A stretch of DNA of 64,000 nt from CAZCGA01 sp964498075 (GCA_964498075.1 CAZCGA010000012.1:1-64000), one strand, 5' to 3'. Shown: positions 44,028-53,464, counted from the stretch's first letter. Notes: generated by a model from the letters alone, not told the origin. Made by a program: numbers and translations.

Positions 44028-44163
44028 ACGGAGCTCGGGCCTGTTGGTGCGGGTGGGGCGGCAGCAACCGCGAGAGAGCGGCGGCTCCGCTTCTTGCCGC
44101 CTCCGGCTTGTAACCTCGAAACGATTTGAGGCATCCTACGCGGGTCAAGCTGGAGGTGCCGCA

Positions 44164-44910
44164 ATGTCACAGACGCAGCCGTCGCCGACGGACGCCAACC
44201 CGAGCGCTCCGGCCGCGGGACGGGGACCATTGCCGATCGCGCGCATCGCCGTCATCGTGGTTGCGCTGGCGGCCGTGGTGCTGCTCGGACGTCAGGCCGG
44301 CGCGTACATTCCGCGCTTTGCGCAATGGGTGAACGGGCTCGGCTTCTGGGGGCCGATTGTGTTCATCCTCGGGTACGCGTTGGCGGCGGTGGCCTTCGTG
44401 CCCGGGTCGGTGCTGACGCTTGCAGCCGGAGCCATCTTCGGCCTCGCCCAAGGGATCGTCTACGTGTTCATCGCCGCGACGCTGGGATCGGCGGCGGCGT
44501 TCCTGGTCTCCCGCTACGTGGCGCGCCAGGCGATCGAGCGCCGCTTGTCGAACAATCCACGCTTCGCGGCGATCGACCGCGCCGTCGGCGCGCAAGGGCG
44601 CAAGATCGTCTTCCTGCTGCGGCTGTCACCCGTCTTTCCCTTCAACCTGCTGAACTATGGGTTGGGCCTGACGCAGGTCGCGTTTGCAGACTACGTGATG
44701 GCTTCAGTGGGTATGCTGCCCGGCACGGTGCTCTACGTTTACTACGGCAAGCTGGCGGGGGACGTTGCGGCGCTCGCCGGCGGCGCGGCGACGGAGAAGG
44801 GCGCCGGATACTATGCCGTGCTCGTCCTCGGGCTCGTCGCCACCATCGTCGTGACCACGATCGTGACGCGCACCGCGCGCCGCGCGCTGAAGGAGGCGAC
44901 CGGTGACTGA
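44164..44910 (+). CDS. TVP38/TMEM64 family membrane protein
   Basis: A 248-aa protein with about five membrane segments and the SNARE-associated/DedA-like core (FVPGSVLTLAAGAIFG, LLRLSPVFPFNLLNYGLGLT). Members are thought to move or scramble lipids or act in membrane homeostasis. The stop overlaps the next start by 8 bp, and this pairing with a mercuric-reductase-like flavoprotein recurs in many bacteria. Confidence 0.9.
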   Translation: MSQTQPSPTDANPSAPAAGRGPLPIARIAVIVVALAAVVLLGRQAGAYIPRFAQWVNGLGFWGPIVFILGYALAAVAFVPGSVLTLAAGAIFGLAQGIVYVFIAATLGSAAAFLVSRYVARQAIERRLSNNPRFAAIDRAVGAQGRKIVFLLRLSPVFPFNLLNYGLGLTQVAFADYVMASVGMLPGTVLYVYYGKLAGDVAALAGGAATEKGAGYYAVLVLGLVATIVVTTIVTRTARRALKEATGD

Positions 44911-46453
44911 CAGTGTTCGCGCGCTCAGCAAGGTTTCGGAGGAGCCGACGGCTGCACCGTTGGTGGCGCCGCTCGACGATTACAATCGCCAGCTGCTGAA
45001 GAACGTCCACCCCGAGCCGTACGCCAACCCGACGCCGTCGGGACGTTACAACCTGGTGGTGATCGGTGCGGGTACCGCCGGGCTGGTGACGGCGGCAGGA
45101 GCCGCCGGGCTCGGCGCCAAGGTGGCGTTGATCGAGAAGCACCTCATGGGTGGCGATTGCCTGAACGTCGGCTGCGTGCCGTCGAAGGGCGTGATCCGCG
45201 CGTCGCGCGCAGTCCACGAGGTGCGGCATGCGGCGCGCTTCGGGGTCGACGTGACGGGAATGCGTGTGAACTTCGGCGCCGCGATGGAACGCATGCGTCG
45301 GTTGCGCGCCGACATCAGTCACAACGACTCGGTGCAGCGCTACCGGTCCCTGGGCGTCGACGTATACATCGGCGCAGCGCGTTTCGCCGGCGGTAACCAC
45401 CAGGGCCTCGACGGCCGGCGGCTCGAATTCTCCCGTGCGGTGATCACCACGGGGGCGCGCGCCGCACGACTGCCCATAGCGGGGCTCGCCGACATCGACT
45501 ACCTCACCAACGAGAACGTGTTCTGGCTCACGGAGCTCCCGCGGCGCCTGGTGGTGTTCGGCGCCGGGCCGATCGGCTGCGAGCTCGGCCAAGCCTTCCG
45601 GCGCTTCGGTTCCGAGGTGACCATCGTCAGTCAGGAGTTTCTGCCCAAAGAGGAACCCGAAACCGCGGCGGTTCTGCAGGCGAGCTTTCGTCGCGATGGC
45701 ATCACGGTGGAGATCTGTTCACAGATCCTCCAGGTCACCCGACGCGGCGCCGAGAAGCTCATCATCTACGAGGTCGACGGGGAGCGCCGCGAAGTCGTGG
45801 CCGATCAGGTGCTGCTGGGTGGCGGGCGAGCGCCCAACGTTGAAGAGCTCGGGCTGGAGGCCGTGGGAGTCGATTACAGCAAGAACGGCGTGAAGGTGGA
45901 TGATCATCTGCGCACCACCAACCCGCACATCTTCGCCGCCGGCGACGTCAGCTCGCGCTTCCAGTTCACCCACGCGGCCGACGCGCTGGCCCGCATCGTC
46001 ATCCAGAACGCGCTGTTCTTCGGGCGCAAGCAGGCGAGCGCGTTGCACATCCCGTGGTGCACGTTTACCGATCCGGAGGTCGCGCACGTCGGGCTGAACG
46101 CGCGCGATGCAGAGAAGGCCGGCATCGAGGTCTCCACCGTCACGGTCGAGCTGAAGGACGTTGACCGCGCCATCCTCGACGGCGCGCCGGAAGGTTTTGC
46201 GCGGGCGGTGGTGCGCAAGGGCACCGACAAGCTCGTCGGGCTGACCATCGTTGCCGAGCACGCCGGCGAGATGATCGGCGAAGCAGTGCTGGCGATGAAC
46301 CACGGCATCGGGCTCGGCAGCTTTGGGAGCACGATTCATCCGTACCCCACCCAGGCGGAGGTGCTGCGCAAGCTCGGCGACGCCTACAACCGCACGCGTC
46401 TGACGCCGACCGTGAAGAAGCTCTTCGAGCGCGTGCTCGCCTGGCGGCGATAG
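44903..46453 (+). CDS. mercuric reductase-like FAD-dependent disulfide oxidoreductase
   Basis: A 516-aa pyridine-nucleotide disulfide oxidoreductase: FAD motif VVIGAGTAGL, redox pair GGDCLNVGCVPSK, NAD(P)-binding VVFGAGPIGCELG, and the C-terminal interface HPYPTQAEVLRKL. Mercuric-reductase-type C-terminal Cys pair and an N-terminal metal domain are absent, so mercury reduction is unlikely. GTG start overlaps the TVP38 gene by 8 bp. The pair suggests membrane redox or quinone-linked work; unproven. Confidence 0.9.
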   Translation: MTDSVRALSKVSEEPTAAPLVAPLDDYNRQLLKNVHPEPYANPTPSGRYNLVVIGAGTAGLVTAAGAAGLGAKVALIEKHLMGGDCLNVGCVPSKGVIRASRAVHEVRHAARFGVDVTGMRVNFGAAMERMRRLRADISHNDSVQRYRSLGVDVYIGAARFAGGNHQGLDGRRLEFSRAVITTGARAARLPIAGLADIDYLTNENVFWLTELPRRLVVFGAGPIGCELGQAFRRFGSEVTIVSQEFLPKEEPETAAVLQASFRRDGITVEICSQILQVTRRGAEKLIIYEVDGERREVVADQVLLGGGRAPNVEELGLEAVGVDYSKNGVKVDDHLRTTNPHIFAAGDVSSRFQFTHAADALARIVIQNALFFGRKQASALHIPWCTFTDPEVAHVGLNARDAEKAGIEVSTVTVELKDVDRAILDGAPEGFARAVVRKGTDKLVGLTIVAEHAGEMIGEAVLAMNHGIGLGSFGSTIHPYPTQAEVLRKLGDAYNRTRLTPTVKKLFERVLAWRR

Positions 46454-46523
46454 GTGGGAGGGCGGCAGCACCGCGTCCTGTTTGAGACCTACCGAGCGCT
46501 CCTGCAGCGTGGAGGGCAGTCGA

Positions 46524-47945
46524 TCAAGTGAGGGCGGCCGCGGCCCGCCGCCGCGCGAACAGCGCATAGAACGGCAAAGCCGTTGCGGCGACCGCGAGGG
46601 CGATCGCACATTCCACCGGACGGCCGACGAGCATCGCAGTGGCGATGCCGGCGTTGGCGACGAAGTAGAGCGCCGGCACCACTGGGTAGCCCCAGGCGCG
46701 GTACGGGCGCAGCCGCGCCGGTTGGTTGTAACGCAGTGTGTAGAGCGCGGTGGTGTCCGCCATGGTGGCGAGGACGATCGCAAAGGTCGTGTAGTCGAGC
46801 ACGCTCGGGAACGAGCGCAGCACGACGAGCAGGGCGACCGCGGTGAGCGCTTGCGCGACGACGGCGACGTGCGGCGTCCGATGCACCGCGTGCACGCGCT
46901 GCACGCCGCCGAAGAAGGCGCCGTCGATTGCCATGGCGTAGGCGATGCGCGGGCCGACCAGGATCGTGGCGTTGAGGCAGCCGACGATAGAGGCCAGCAC
47001 GAGCACCGCAGTGATCGTGCCCCCGGCGGCGCCGAACAGCGCGCGGGCGGCGGCTTCGCCGACGCGTACCTCGCCACGCAGCGCCGTGATCGGCAACGCG
47101 TAGAGGTAGACGGCGTTGAGCAGCAGGTAGATGGCGGTACACATTGCGAGGCCGATGAACAGCGACCGCGGCACGTTGCGGCCCGGATCGCGGATCTCGC
47201 TGGCCACGTACACCGACGCGTTCCAGCCGAGATAGCTGAACAGGATGGGAGACAGCGCCAGCCCAAACCCGCCCAGCGGCACGCTGCCGGCGCCGGCGAT
47301 GAGCGGGCCCATGTTCTGCATGCGGCCGTGGCCGAGCAGCGGTCCCAGCACCGCCAGGCCGACGAGCGCCGCGATCTTCACGTAGCCCGTGAGGTTGTTG
47401 AACCGCGCCCCCGCACGCACGCCGACGTAGTTGATCGATGAGGTAACCGCGGTAATGGCGACCGCGGCAATCGTCTTGCCGTAGTCGCCCAAGGTGATGA
47501 AGTTCGCCAGCCCTTCAGCGAACCCGGCTGCAAGCGTCGCCACCGTGCCCGCGTAGATGACGAAGAACGACAACCAGCCCACCAAGAAGCCGGCGAGCGG
47601 ATGGTAGGCCTCGCGCAGGTAGACGTAGTCGCCGCCGGCGTGCGGGTACATCGCCCCCAGCTCTGCGTTCGCCAGCGCGCCGGCGAGCGACAGCAGGCCG
47701 CCGGTCAACCACGCGGCCAGGAACAGACCGGGATGCGGCAGGACGTTCGCGACCGTGCCGGGCGTGAGGAAGATGCCGACGCCGATCACCGACGATACGA
47801 CGAGCATCGTCGCATCGGTGAGCGATAGCTCACGCGCGAGGCGATCGAGCGGGTGCCGATCGGGTTCGGCGGATGATGTGGCCCTGGCGCTTGCGGCATG
47901 CCCCTGTGCCTGCCCAAGTGTGGGCACGCCTAGGGCTCCAGCCAC
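46524..47945 (-). CDS. APC-superfamily amino acid permease
   Basis: A 473-aa transporter with about 12 membrane segments. Helix 1 carries the substrate motif VIGVGIFLTPG; the fold is that of amino acid/polyamine antiporters. Starts at GTG, overlapping the end of the Uma2 gene by 16 bp; later start codons are possible since the first 35 residues are not conserved. Substrate unknown. Confidence 0.9.
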   Translation of the reverse strand: MAGALGVPTLGQAQGHAASARATSSAEPDRHPLDRLARELSLTDATMLVVSSVIGVGIFLTPGTVANVLPHPGLFLAAWLTGGLLSLAGALANAELGAMYPHAGGDYVYLREAYHPLAGFLVGWLSFFVIYAGTVATLAAGFAEGLANFITLGDYGKTIAAVAITAVTSSINYVGVRAGARFNNLTGYVKIAALVGLAVLGPLLGHGRMQNMGPLIAGAGSVPLGGFGLALSPILFSYLGWNASVYVASEIRDPGRNVPRSLFIGLAMCTAIYLLLNAVYLYALPITALRGEVRVGEAAARALFGAAGGTITAVLVLASIVGCLNATILVGPRIAYAMAIDGAFFGGVQRVHAVHRTPHVAVVAQALTAVALLVVLRSFPSVLDYTTFAIVLATMADTTALYTLRYNQPARLRPYRAWGYPVVPALYFVANAGIATAMLVGRPVECAIALAVAATALPFYALFARRRAAAALT

Positions 47946-48499
47946 CAGCGTACGAGCTGCAGCTCAATCGCCTCGAAGGGCTCGGCATGCACGCATTCAG
48001 TTCCCGAGTACGTGTTCGCCACCACCCAGCGGTCTACCTCGAGACGGTACACCTCCAGCGTCCGTTGCAATGGCTCGACCAGCCACGCGTGCGACACACG
48101 CTCACGTGCGTAGATGCGCATCTTCCGCACACGGTCGATCGCACCGGTACTTGGCGACACGACTTCGCAGACCCAATCGGGAACTTGCGTGAAGTAAGCA
48201 ACGCTCGGCAGGCGCGGCAGTTGTTCCCGACGCCAACCCGCCAGGTCTGGCACGACGACATCCGGACCGAGGTGGAGCTCCGGTTCAAAGAGAATCCACC
48301 ATCCTCCCGGGCCGGCGGGATCGCCGGGCTCGCGGTGGAACGGTCCGAACAGGTCGCTGCCGATCGCCGACGCGGCTAAGGCGTGAGGCGACGCGGGGCG
48401 CGGCGAGGTGTAGAGATCACCATCGATGATCTCCGCCACCATGTGCTCCGGGGCCTTCAACAGGTCCGCGTAGGTGGCGCGCCGCCGCGCTGGTTTCAT
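47930..48499 (-). CDS. Uma2-family PD-(D/E)xK endonuclease-like protein
   Basis: A 189-aa protein of the Uma2/DUF820 family: AEIIDGDLYTSP, the catalytic-type GPDVVVPDLAGW and WVCEVVSPSTGAIDRVRKMRIYA segments (Asp, Glu-Val-Val and Lys positions of the restriction-like fold). These are common, often single genes with unknown function. Start set at the ATG giving MKPARRRATYADLL. Confidence 0.88.
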   Translation of the reverse strand: MKPARRRATYADLLKAPEHMVAEIIDGDLYTSPRPASPHALAASAIGSDLFGPFHREPGDPAGPGGWWILFEPELHLGPDVVVPDLAGWRREQLPRLPSVAYFTQVPDWVCEVVSPSTGAIDRVRKMRIYARERVSHAWLVEPLQRTLEVYRLEVDRWVVANTYSGTECVHAEPFEAIELQLVRWWLEP

Positions 48500-48510
48500 G
48501 GAGACAGGGT

Positions 48511-49641
48511 CTACGCCGTGAGAATGTGGATCGTACAGGCCGAGCCCAAACCGATGACGTGGGCCATGCCCACTTTGGCATTCTCGACCTGACGGGCACC
48601 CGCCTGGCCGCGCAGGTGGGTCACCACCTCGTAGATGTTGGCGACGCCCGTCGCGCCGAGCGGATGTCCCTTGGAGAGCAGGCCGCCGCTGACGTTCACC
48701 GGCGTCTTGCCGCCCCACTCGAACCAGCCCTCATCGACGCCGCGCGCGGCTTCACCGTCCTTACACAGGCCGAGGTTCTCGTAGTGCAACAGCTCGGCGG
48801 TCGCGAAGCAGTCGTGCAGCTCGACCAGGTCGAGATCCTCGGGGCCCACGCCCGCCTTCTCGTAGGCGATCTTGGCGGCATTGCGCGTCAAGGTGTTCAC
48901 GTCGGGGAGGGTGAGGTCACGCGGTGTCCACGGGTCCGACGTCAGCACCGAGCAGCCGATCTTCACCGGCTTGTTGGTGCGCTTCTTCATCACCGACTCG
49001 GACACCAGGATGGCGGCGGCGGCGCCGTCGCTGGTGGGGCAGCACATGTAGAGCGTGTTCGGGTAGGCCACCATGCGCGCCTTCATCACGTCCTCGAGCT
49101 TCACCTCCACCTGATACTGCGACAGCGCGTTTTTGGTGGAGTGCTTGTGGTTCTTCACCGAGATCTTGGCGAAGTGCTCCATCTTGGTGCCGTGCTGGCG
49201 CATGTGCTCGACGCCCGCCTGTCCGAAGACCGCCGGCATCAGCCCGCTGCCGAGGATGCCCTCGACGCTTTCGCGGGTGCCGCCACCGCCGAGCAAGCCC
49301 GCCTTGCCCATCTGCTCCGAGCCGACGGCCATCGCCACTTCGTACTCGCCCGAACCCACCGCAAAGTAGGCTTCGCGCACGGCCGTCGAGCCGGTGGCGC
49401 AGGCATTGGACACGTTGATGATCGGGATGCCGGTCTGGCCGATCTGCTGCAGGATGCGCTGGCCGACCATGGCGTTCGATTGGAAGAGGTTTCCCGAGGC
49501 CAGCAGCTGGATGTCGTGGATGGTCATGCCGGCGTCCTTCAACGCCAGCAACGCCGCTTCTCCAGCGAGCTCCGAGACATCCTTGTCCGCATAGCGACCG
49601 AACTTGATCATCCCGACTCCGAGCACGTATACGTCTCTCAT
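48511..49641 (-). CDS. thiolase-family protein (SCP2-type acetyl-CoA acetyltransferase-like)
   Basis: A 376-aa thiolase fold enzyme. The active-site Cys is Cys81 (NVSNACATGS); the HDCFATAELL segment and GGLLSKGHPLGATG end block complete the active site. Proteins of this subgroup usually pair with a DUF35 Zn-ribbon/OB partner, as here. Role in steroid, fatty acid or ketone turnover is inferred from the subgroup; not specific. Confidence 0.9.
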   Translation of the reverse strand: MRDVYVLGVGMIKFGRYADKDVSELAGEAALLALKDAGMTIHDIQLLASGNLFQSNAMVGQRILQQIGQTGIPIINVSNACATGSTAVREAYFAVGSGEYEVAMAVGSEQMGKAGLLGGGGTRESVEGILGSGLMPAVFGQAGVEHMRQHGTKMEHFAKISVKNHKHSTKNALSQYQVEVKLEDVMKARMVAYPNTLYMCCPTSDGAAAAILVSESVMKKRTNKPVKIGCSVLTSDPWTPRDLTLPDVNTLTRNAAKIAYEKAGVGPEDLDLVELHDCFATAELLHYENLGLCKDGEAARGVDEGWFEWGGKTPVNVSGGLLSKGHPLGATGVANIYEVVTHLRGQAGARQVENAKVGMAHVIGLGSACTIHILTA

Positions 49642-49686
49642 AACTCCTCCTTCACGCGGACTGCGTGGGTGCGGCTCGCAATCTCT

Positions 49687-50127
49687 CTACCGCGCCGGGC
49701 GGAAAAAGAAAGCGATGACGTCGTTGCCGTCCTTGTCTTCGCGCACTTTCTTGGTGACCATCTCCACGGGCATGCCGAACTGGATGCTCGCGGGATTCGG
49801 CTCCACGTCGATAACCGTGCAGCGTATGCTGACGCCCTCCGGCAGATCCACAATCGCGGCGATGTACGGTGTCGGAATGCCGGGCGCCGACTGGTGGACG
49901 ATCGAGTACACCCACAGGCTGCCCTTGTCGCTCAGGCGGATCTCGTTGAACGGTCCGGTGCTGGCGCACTTGGAGCAGGCCACGCGGCTGCCGAGGTAGA
50001 CGGCGCCGCAGCCCGCGCACTGCTTACCGGCCAGGTACGGCTTCTCGCCGTCGCTGCCGAGACGGAGAAACGGGACGATCGGACGGGCCTTCTTACCTTC
50101 GCTGGCTGCTGCCGGTTGCTGGCTCAT
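49687..50127 (-). CDS. DUF35-type zinc-ribbon/OB-fold partner of the thiolase
   Basis: A 146-aa protein with a rubredoxin-like zinc ribbon (CAGCG and CSKC, residues about 38-55) followed by an OB fold (GSLWVYSIVHQSAPG). DUF35 proteins bind acyl-CoA and form a complex with the downstream thiolase. AGGAG before the ATG supports the start. Gap to the thiolase gene is 45 bp on the same strand. Confidence 0.9.
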   Translation of the reverse strand: MSQQPAAASEGKKARPIVPFLRLGSDGEKPYLAGKQCAGCGAVYLGSRVACSKCASTGPFNEIRLSDKGSLWVYSIVHQSAPGIPTPYIAAIVDLPEGVSIRCTVIDVEPNPASIQFGMPVEMVTKKVREDKDGNDVIAFFFRPAR

Positions 50128-50206
50128 GAATGATCTCCTTGCTGCGGGAGTGAGCGGCGCGTGCACGCCGACAGCCATGATTTCTTTCACACGCAGCGGG
50201 GCGGCG

Positions 50207-50533
50207 TCAAGGTAGGAGGCGGGCCGGCGGCGCTGCGGACTTGTGTGGTTTCCCGCCTTTCGATCCCTTCTTCTTCTCCTTGGGCGCGGCCCGCCGCTTG
50301 CCCTGCTTCTGCGTGCACTTCATGACGTGCTCGGCGTCGGTGTCGAACTCGGCGATGATCTGATCGAGCGTGTGGTTGGCCCACACGGCATCACGAATCT
50401 TCTTGCAGGAGGCGGGGGCCGGTTTCTTCTGGGACGACCCCGCGTGCAGCGGGGCTGCCAGCCACAGCGTTGCGGCAACAACGGTGGCGAGCGTCGACGG
50501 CAGCCTGCCGCGCCGGCGTCGTTCGGGGGCCAT
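50207..50533 (-). CDS. small exported basic protein, unknown
   Basis: A 108-aa protein with a signal peptide (ATLWLAAPLHAGS) and then a short region with two Cys (CKKIRDAVW, HVMKCTQKQ) followed by a Lys-rich tail. No family recognised. The Cys pair and helix-like spacing suggest a small disulfide-stabilised helical domain. The start is not firmly fixed. Confidence 0.5.
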   Translation of the reverse strand: MAPERRRRGRLPSTLATVVAATLWLAAPLHAGSSQKKPAPASCKKIRDAVWANHTLDQIIAEFDTDAEHVMKCTQKQGKRRAAPKEKKKGSKGGKPHKSAAPPARLLP

Positions 50534-50600
50534 TTGTATGCCTGTGCGACCTCGGGTAGCATCGCCGCCGGTTCGAGGTCAAACGCTGGGAAGGAGAAAG

Positions 50601-50807
50601 ATGATGGCGGTAGCAAGAATCAGTGAGATCATAGCGTCCTCCAAGGATTCGTTCGATGGCGCGGTACGCGCGGGCGTGAAGCGCGCCACCAAAACCCTGC
50701 GCGGGATCACCGGGATCGAAGTCACGCGCATGCAGTGCAAGATCGAGAAGGGCAAGTTGAAGGAGTACCGCGTCCACATGAACGTGACGTTCGTGCTGGA
50801 AGACTGA
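50601..50807 (+). CDS. dodecin-family flavin-binding protein
   Basis: A 68-aa protein with the dodecin pattern: ISEIIASSKDSFDGAVRAGV, then a helix, and the beta strand EYRVHMNVTFVLED. Dodecins form 12-mers that store or buffer flavins. AAGGAG at 50591-50596 precedes two adjacent ATGs (50601, 50604); either could be used. Confidence 0.9.
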   Translation: MMAVARISEIIASSKDSFDGAVRAGVKRATKTLRGITGIEVTRMQCKIEKGKLKEYRVHMNVTFVLED

Positions 50808-50850
50808 TCGCGTCGGTGCCGCGGGTTGCCTGGTGCGGGCCGGGAGAGCC

Positions 50851-51453
50851 ATGACCCGCATGCCGATTCTCGAAACTGCACGCCTCATCGTCCGGCCCCT
50901 GGCTATGGATGATGTGGCGGCAATTCACCACATACTCGACGTCGAGTTGCGCGAAGCTGAGTTCGGCAATGAAGGGGTACAGACCCTGAGCGACCGGACG
51001 CGATGGTTAGAGTGGACGGTGCTGGCGGACGAGCAGTTGGCCCAGCTCAATCAGCCGCCGTACGGTGAGCGCGCCATCGTTCTCGGGCAAACGGAGCAGC
51101 TGATCGGGGCCTGTGGGTTCGTGCCGTGCTTGGCCCCCTTCGAACAGTTGCCGGCCCTCAGCAGCGGCGTGCCGGCGCCGTCGAGCCGGTTCACGACGGA
51201 GCTCGGGCTCTTTTACGCCGTGGCACCCACGTTCCAACGACGGGGGTACGCGTCGGAGGCGGCGCGCGCCATGGTTGACTACGCGTTCCAACAACTCCGT
51301 CTCAAGCGGGTCGTGGCGACAACGACGTACGAGAATGCCGCATCCATGGGGGTGATGCGAACGCTGGGCATGCACTTGGAGCGAAATCCATTTCCCGAGC
51401 CGCCGTGGTTTCAGGTAGTGGGCATCCTTGAAAACAGCACCGGCCGTTCGTGA
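50851..51453 (+). CDS. GNAT-family N-acetyltransferase (RimJ-like)
   Basis: A 200-aa acetyltransferase with N-terminal LETARLIVRPL, the acetyl-CoA loop FQRRGYASEAARAM and the C-terminal AASMGVMRTLGMH. The RimJ/RimL-like form acts on N-terminal amines or small molecules; target unknown. ATG preferred with GGGAGA upstream, though a GTG at 50833 would add six residues. Confidence 0.88.
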   Translation: MTRMPILETARLIVRPLAMDDVAAIHHILDVELREAEFGNEGVQTLSDRTRWLEWTVLADEQLAQLNQPPYGERAIVLGQTEQLIGACGFVPCLAPFEQLPALSSGVPAPSSRFTTELGLFYAVAPTFQRRGYASEAARAMVDYAFQQLRLKRVVATTTYENAASMGVMRTLGMHLERNPFPEPPWFQVVGILENSTGRS

Positions 51454-51474
51454 ATAGGAAGCGCGGGGCACGCA

Positions 51475-52299
51475 CTACGCGAAGCTGAAGCCAGTCAGCA
51501 GGCCGTCGGAGAACCACTCTCCCAACAGGCGGGAGACGCGGGCGGCACCTTCCGCATCACCCGCCGCGGCGACGATCCGCTCGCAGACCTCGGCGAACGG
51601 CGCGCCTGCGGCGATGGCCTTCAATGCCTGGTGCTCGTCTGTACCAATAGAGCGGTGAAAGACACGCAGGTCCTGCCGCCAGACCCGCAGCGCAGTGGCT
51701 GCAGCGGGCGGCTCGCTCAGCGCCTCGCCGTCTTGAGCCTGCTGCCAGATCTCGTGCACCGGCCAGGCTAGCTGGAGCACGCGCAGCGACGGCGTGAGTT
51801 GAAAAAGGATCTCCGGCCAGCGCTCTTGTGGGATGCCGGCCAGGGCTTCCGCTTCCAGCGGCGCGGCGTCCGGTGCATCGAAAGCTTCGAGGATCGACCA
51901 CTCCAACCGGGCCAAGTCGCGCAGCTGCGGCCAGCGCTGCGACAACGCATGGGTCTCGACAAACGCGGGCAGATGCTCGCCGGCATAGCGCAGGGAGAAA
52001 TGCGACGGTGGGTGCGCGATCAAGTAGTCGGTGATCAAGTTGTGAAAGCGCGTCTCCCCGATGACGGCGCACACGGCGCTGAAGTCCTCCTGGAGGCAGT
52101 CGCGGATGCGGTAGAAGTACATGTCCGCATACACGTCGAGACGATCGAGCGCGGACAACCGTGCATCGCCGCGTGCCAGCGACGCGGCCACCGGGCGGGC
52201 GGCGGGCGGCAGCTGCGCCAAACCCGCCTCCGCGCCCTCAGGCGCGGTGATCAGCTTCCAGAAGAGCTGCTGCGTTTGATCGAGCGTCGGCGGTGACAT
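51475..52299 (-). CDS. bufC: BufC-type DUF2063 partner protein
   Basis: A 274-aa DUF2063 protein (YADMYFYRIRDCLQEDFSAV; YLIAHPPSHFSLRYAG). DUF2063 proteins are the substrate-recognition partners of DUF692 enzymes in bufferin and related RiPP clusters. Its first 62 bp overlap the end of the DUF692 gene, so they are translated together. Start set at the ATG giving MSPPTLDQ. The old DNA-binding annotation of this family is not supported by the cluster context. Confidence 0.85.
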   Translation of the reverse strand: MSPPTLDQTQQLFWKLITAPEGAEAGLAQLPPAARPVAASLARGDARLSALDRLDVYADMYFYRIRDCLQEDFSAVCAVIGETRFHNLITDYLIAHPPSHFSLRYAGEHLPAFVETHALSQRWPQLRDLARLEWSILEAFDAPDAAPLEAEALAGIPQERWPEILFQLTPSLRVLQLAWPVHEIWQQAQDGEALSEPPAAATALRVWRQDLRVFHRSIGTDEHQALKAIAAGAPFAEVCERIVAAAGDAEGAARVSRLLGEWFSDGLLTGFSFA

Positions 52300-53116
52300 G
52301 GTACGTCGCGTCGAAGATCGTCTTGGCGTGTGCGGCCTCCGCCTGCAGCGTTGCGAAGGGCGGGATGTGGTCGTCCCATTCAATCAAGGTCGAGATGCGG
52401 CCGAAGCGCTGCACTGCTTGCGCGTACAGCTCCCACACCGGATCGGCGATCGGATGATCATGGGTGTCGTGCAGGAACGTCCCGCGGTCGGCGTGCCCCG
52501 CCAGATGGAACTGGTGGACGCGTGCCGGCGGCACCGCCTGCACGTACTCGGTCGCCGAGAAGCCGTGGTTGAAGGCGCTGACGAAGATGTTGTTGATATC
52601 GAGGAGAATGCCGCAGTCGGCACGCTCGACGATCGCGGTCAGGAACTCCCACTCCGGCATCACCGAATGTTGGAACTCGACGTAGGTCGACACGTTTTCG
52701 AGCAGGATGCGCCGGCCCAACACATCCTGCACCTGTTGCACCCGTTCGGCCACGTGCGCGACCGCCTCTTCCGTGTAGGGAAGCGGCAGCAAGTCGTGCA
52801 GGTTGTGGCCGCCAACGCCGGTCCAACACAGATGGTCTGAGATCCACGCCGGCTCGAAGCGCTGCGCCAGCGCCTTCAACTGCTGCAGGTAGTCGTGGCG
52901 CAGCGGGTCGGTCGAGCCGATCGACAGCGAGACGCCGTGGAGCACGATCGGATAGTGGGCCCGGACGTTCTCGAGGTTGTGCAGTGGGCGGCCGCCGGGC
53001 ACCATGAAGTTCTCGGAGATGACCTCGAACCAATCGACGGCCGGCCAGACATCCAGGATTTCGCTGTAGTGCTTCGTGCGCATGCCGACGCCGAAGCCGA
53101 GGAAGGGGAACTCCAT
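52238..53116 (-). CDS. bufB: BufB-type multinuclear iron oxygenase (DUF692/MNIO)
   Basis: A 292-aa TIM-barrel DUF692 protein with the metal-ligand pattern: HGVSLSIGS, SDHLCW, LENVSTYV, LLDINNIFVSA, HLAGH and EWDDHIP. Enzymes of this family use a di- or tri-iron centre to modify cysteines of small peptides; in bufferins they turn Cys into thiooxazole groups that bind copper. Lies between bufA (75 bp gap) and bufC (overlapping). Confidence 0.92.
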   Translation of the reverse strand: MEFPFLGFGVGMRTKHYSEILDVWPAVDWFEVISENFMVPGGRPLHNLENVRAHYPIVLHGVSLSIGSTDPLRHDYLQQLKALAQRFEPAWISDHLCWTGVGGHNLHDLLPLPYTEEAVAHVAERVQQVQDVLGRRILLENVSTYVEFQHSVMPEWEFLTAIVERADCGILLDINNIFVSAFNHGFSATEYVQAVPPARVHQFHLAGHADRGTFLHDTHDHPIADPVWELYAQAVQRFGRISTLIEWDDHIPPFATLQAEAAHAKTIFDATYHVTADARSNAAALLEADHRA

Positions 53117-53191
53117 TGAGGTGAGGTGGCGGATCCCGTCGCTGCGCTACCCGGGTTCTTGCCCAGGCAGCGCAGCGCCGTGAGGGACAAC

Positions 53192-53446
53192 TTACTTGGA
53201 GGTGCCGCCTTTGGCCTTACAGGCGTCGGCAGACATCTCGACCCAGCCCTTACCTTTGCAGGCATTCTTGCCGGCGCACTCGTGCCCGGCGCCGTTGCAA
53301 CCGCCCTTGCCCTTGCACTCGTTGACGCCTTCGCAGTGGACCTTCTTGGCCTCGGCCTTGCCGCCCTCTTGGGCCATGACGCCCTTGACCAGGAACATGC
53401 TGGCGACAGCGGTTGCGATGATCGCGCCCTTCACATGAGTCTTCAT
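53192..53446 (-). CDS. bufA: bufferin-type RiPP precursor (BufA2-like)
   Basis: An 84-aa precursor: signal peptide (residues 1-25, FLVKGVMAQ) and a Cys-rich core with six cysteines (38, 44, 50, 57, 63, 76) in repeats of the form CEGVNECKGKGGC and CAGKNACKGKGW. This matches copper-sequestering bufferin precursors processed by the adjacent DUF692/DUF2063 pair and exported. GGAGGAGG before the ATG is a strong ribosome site, and a perfect hairpin sits just upstream. Confidence 0.9.
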   Translation of the reverse strand: MKTHVKGAIIATAVASMFLVKGVMAQEGGKAEAKKVHCEGVNECKGKGGCNGAGHECAGKNACKGKGWVEMSADACKAKGGTSK

Positions 53447-53450
53447 ACGT

Positions 53451-53458
53451 CCTCCTCC
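53451..53458 (-). promoter_or_regulatory. bufA ribosome binding site
   Basis: GGAGGAGG, 4 bases before the ATG at 53446, fixing the start of the precursor. Confidence 0.75.
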
Positions 53459-53464
53459 GTTCTG

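Noticed and set aside
49500..50130. Plus-strand continuation opposite the thiolase and DUF35 genes (48526-50133)
   Set aside because: Antisense shadow with His/Asp/Leu-rich bias; both minus-strand genes are well supported.
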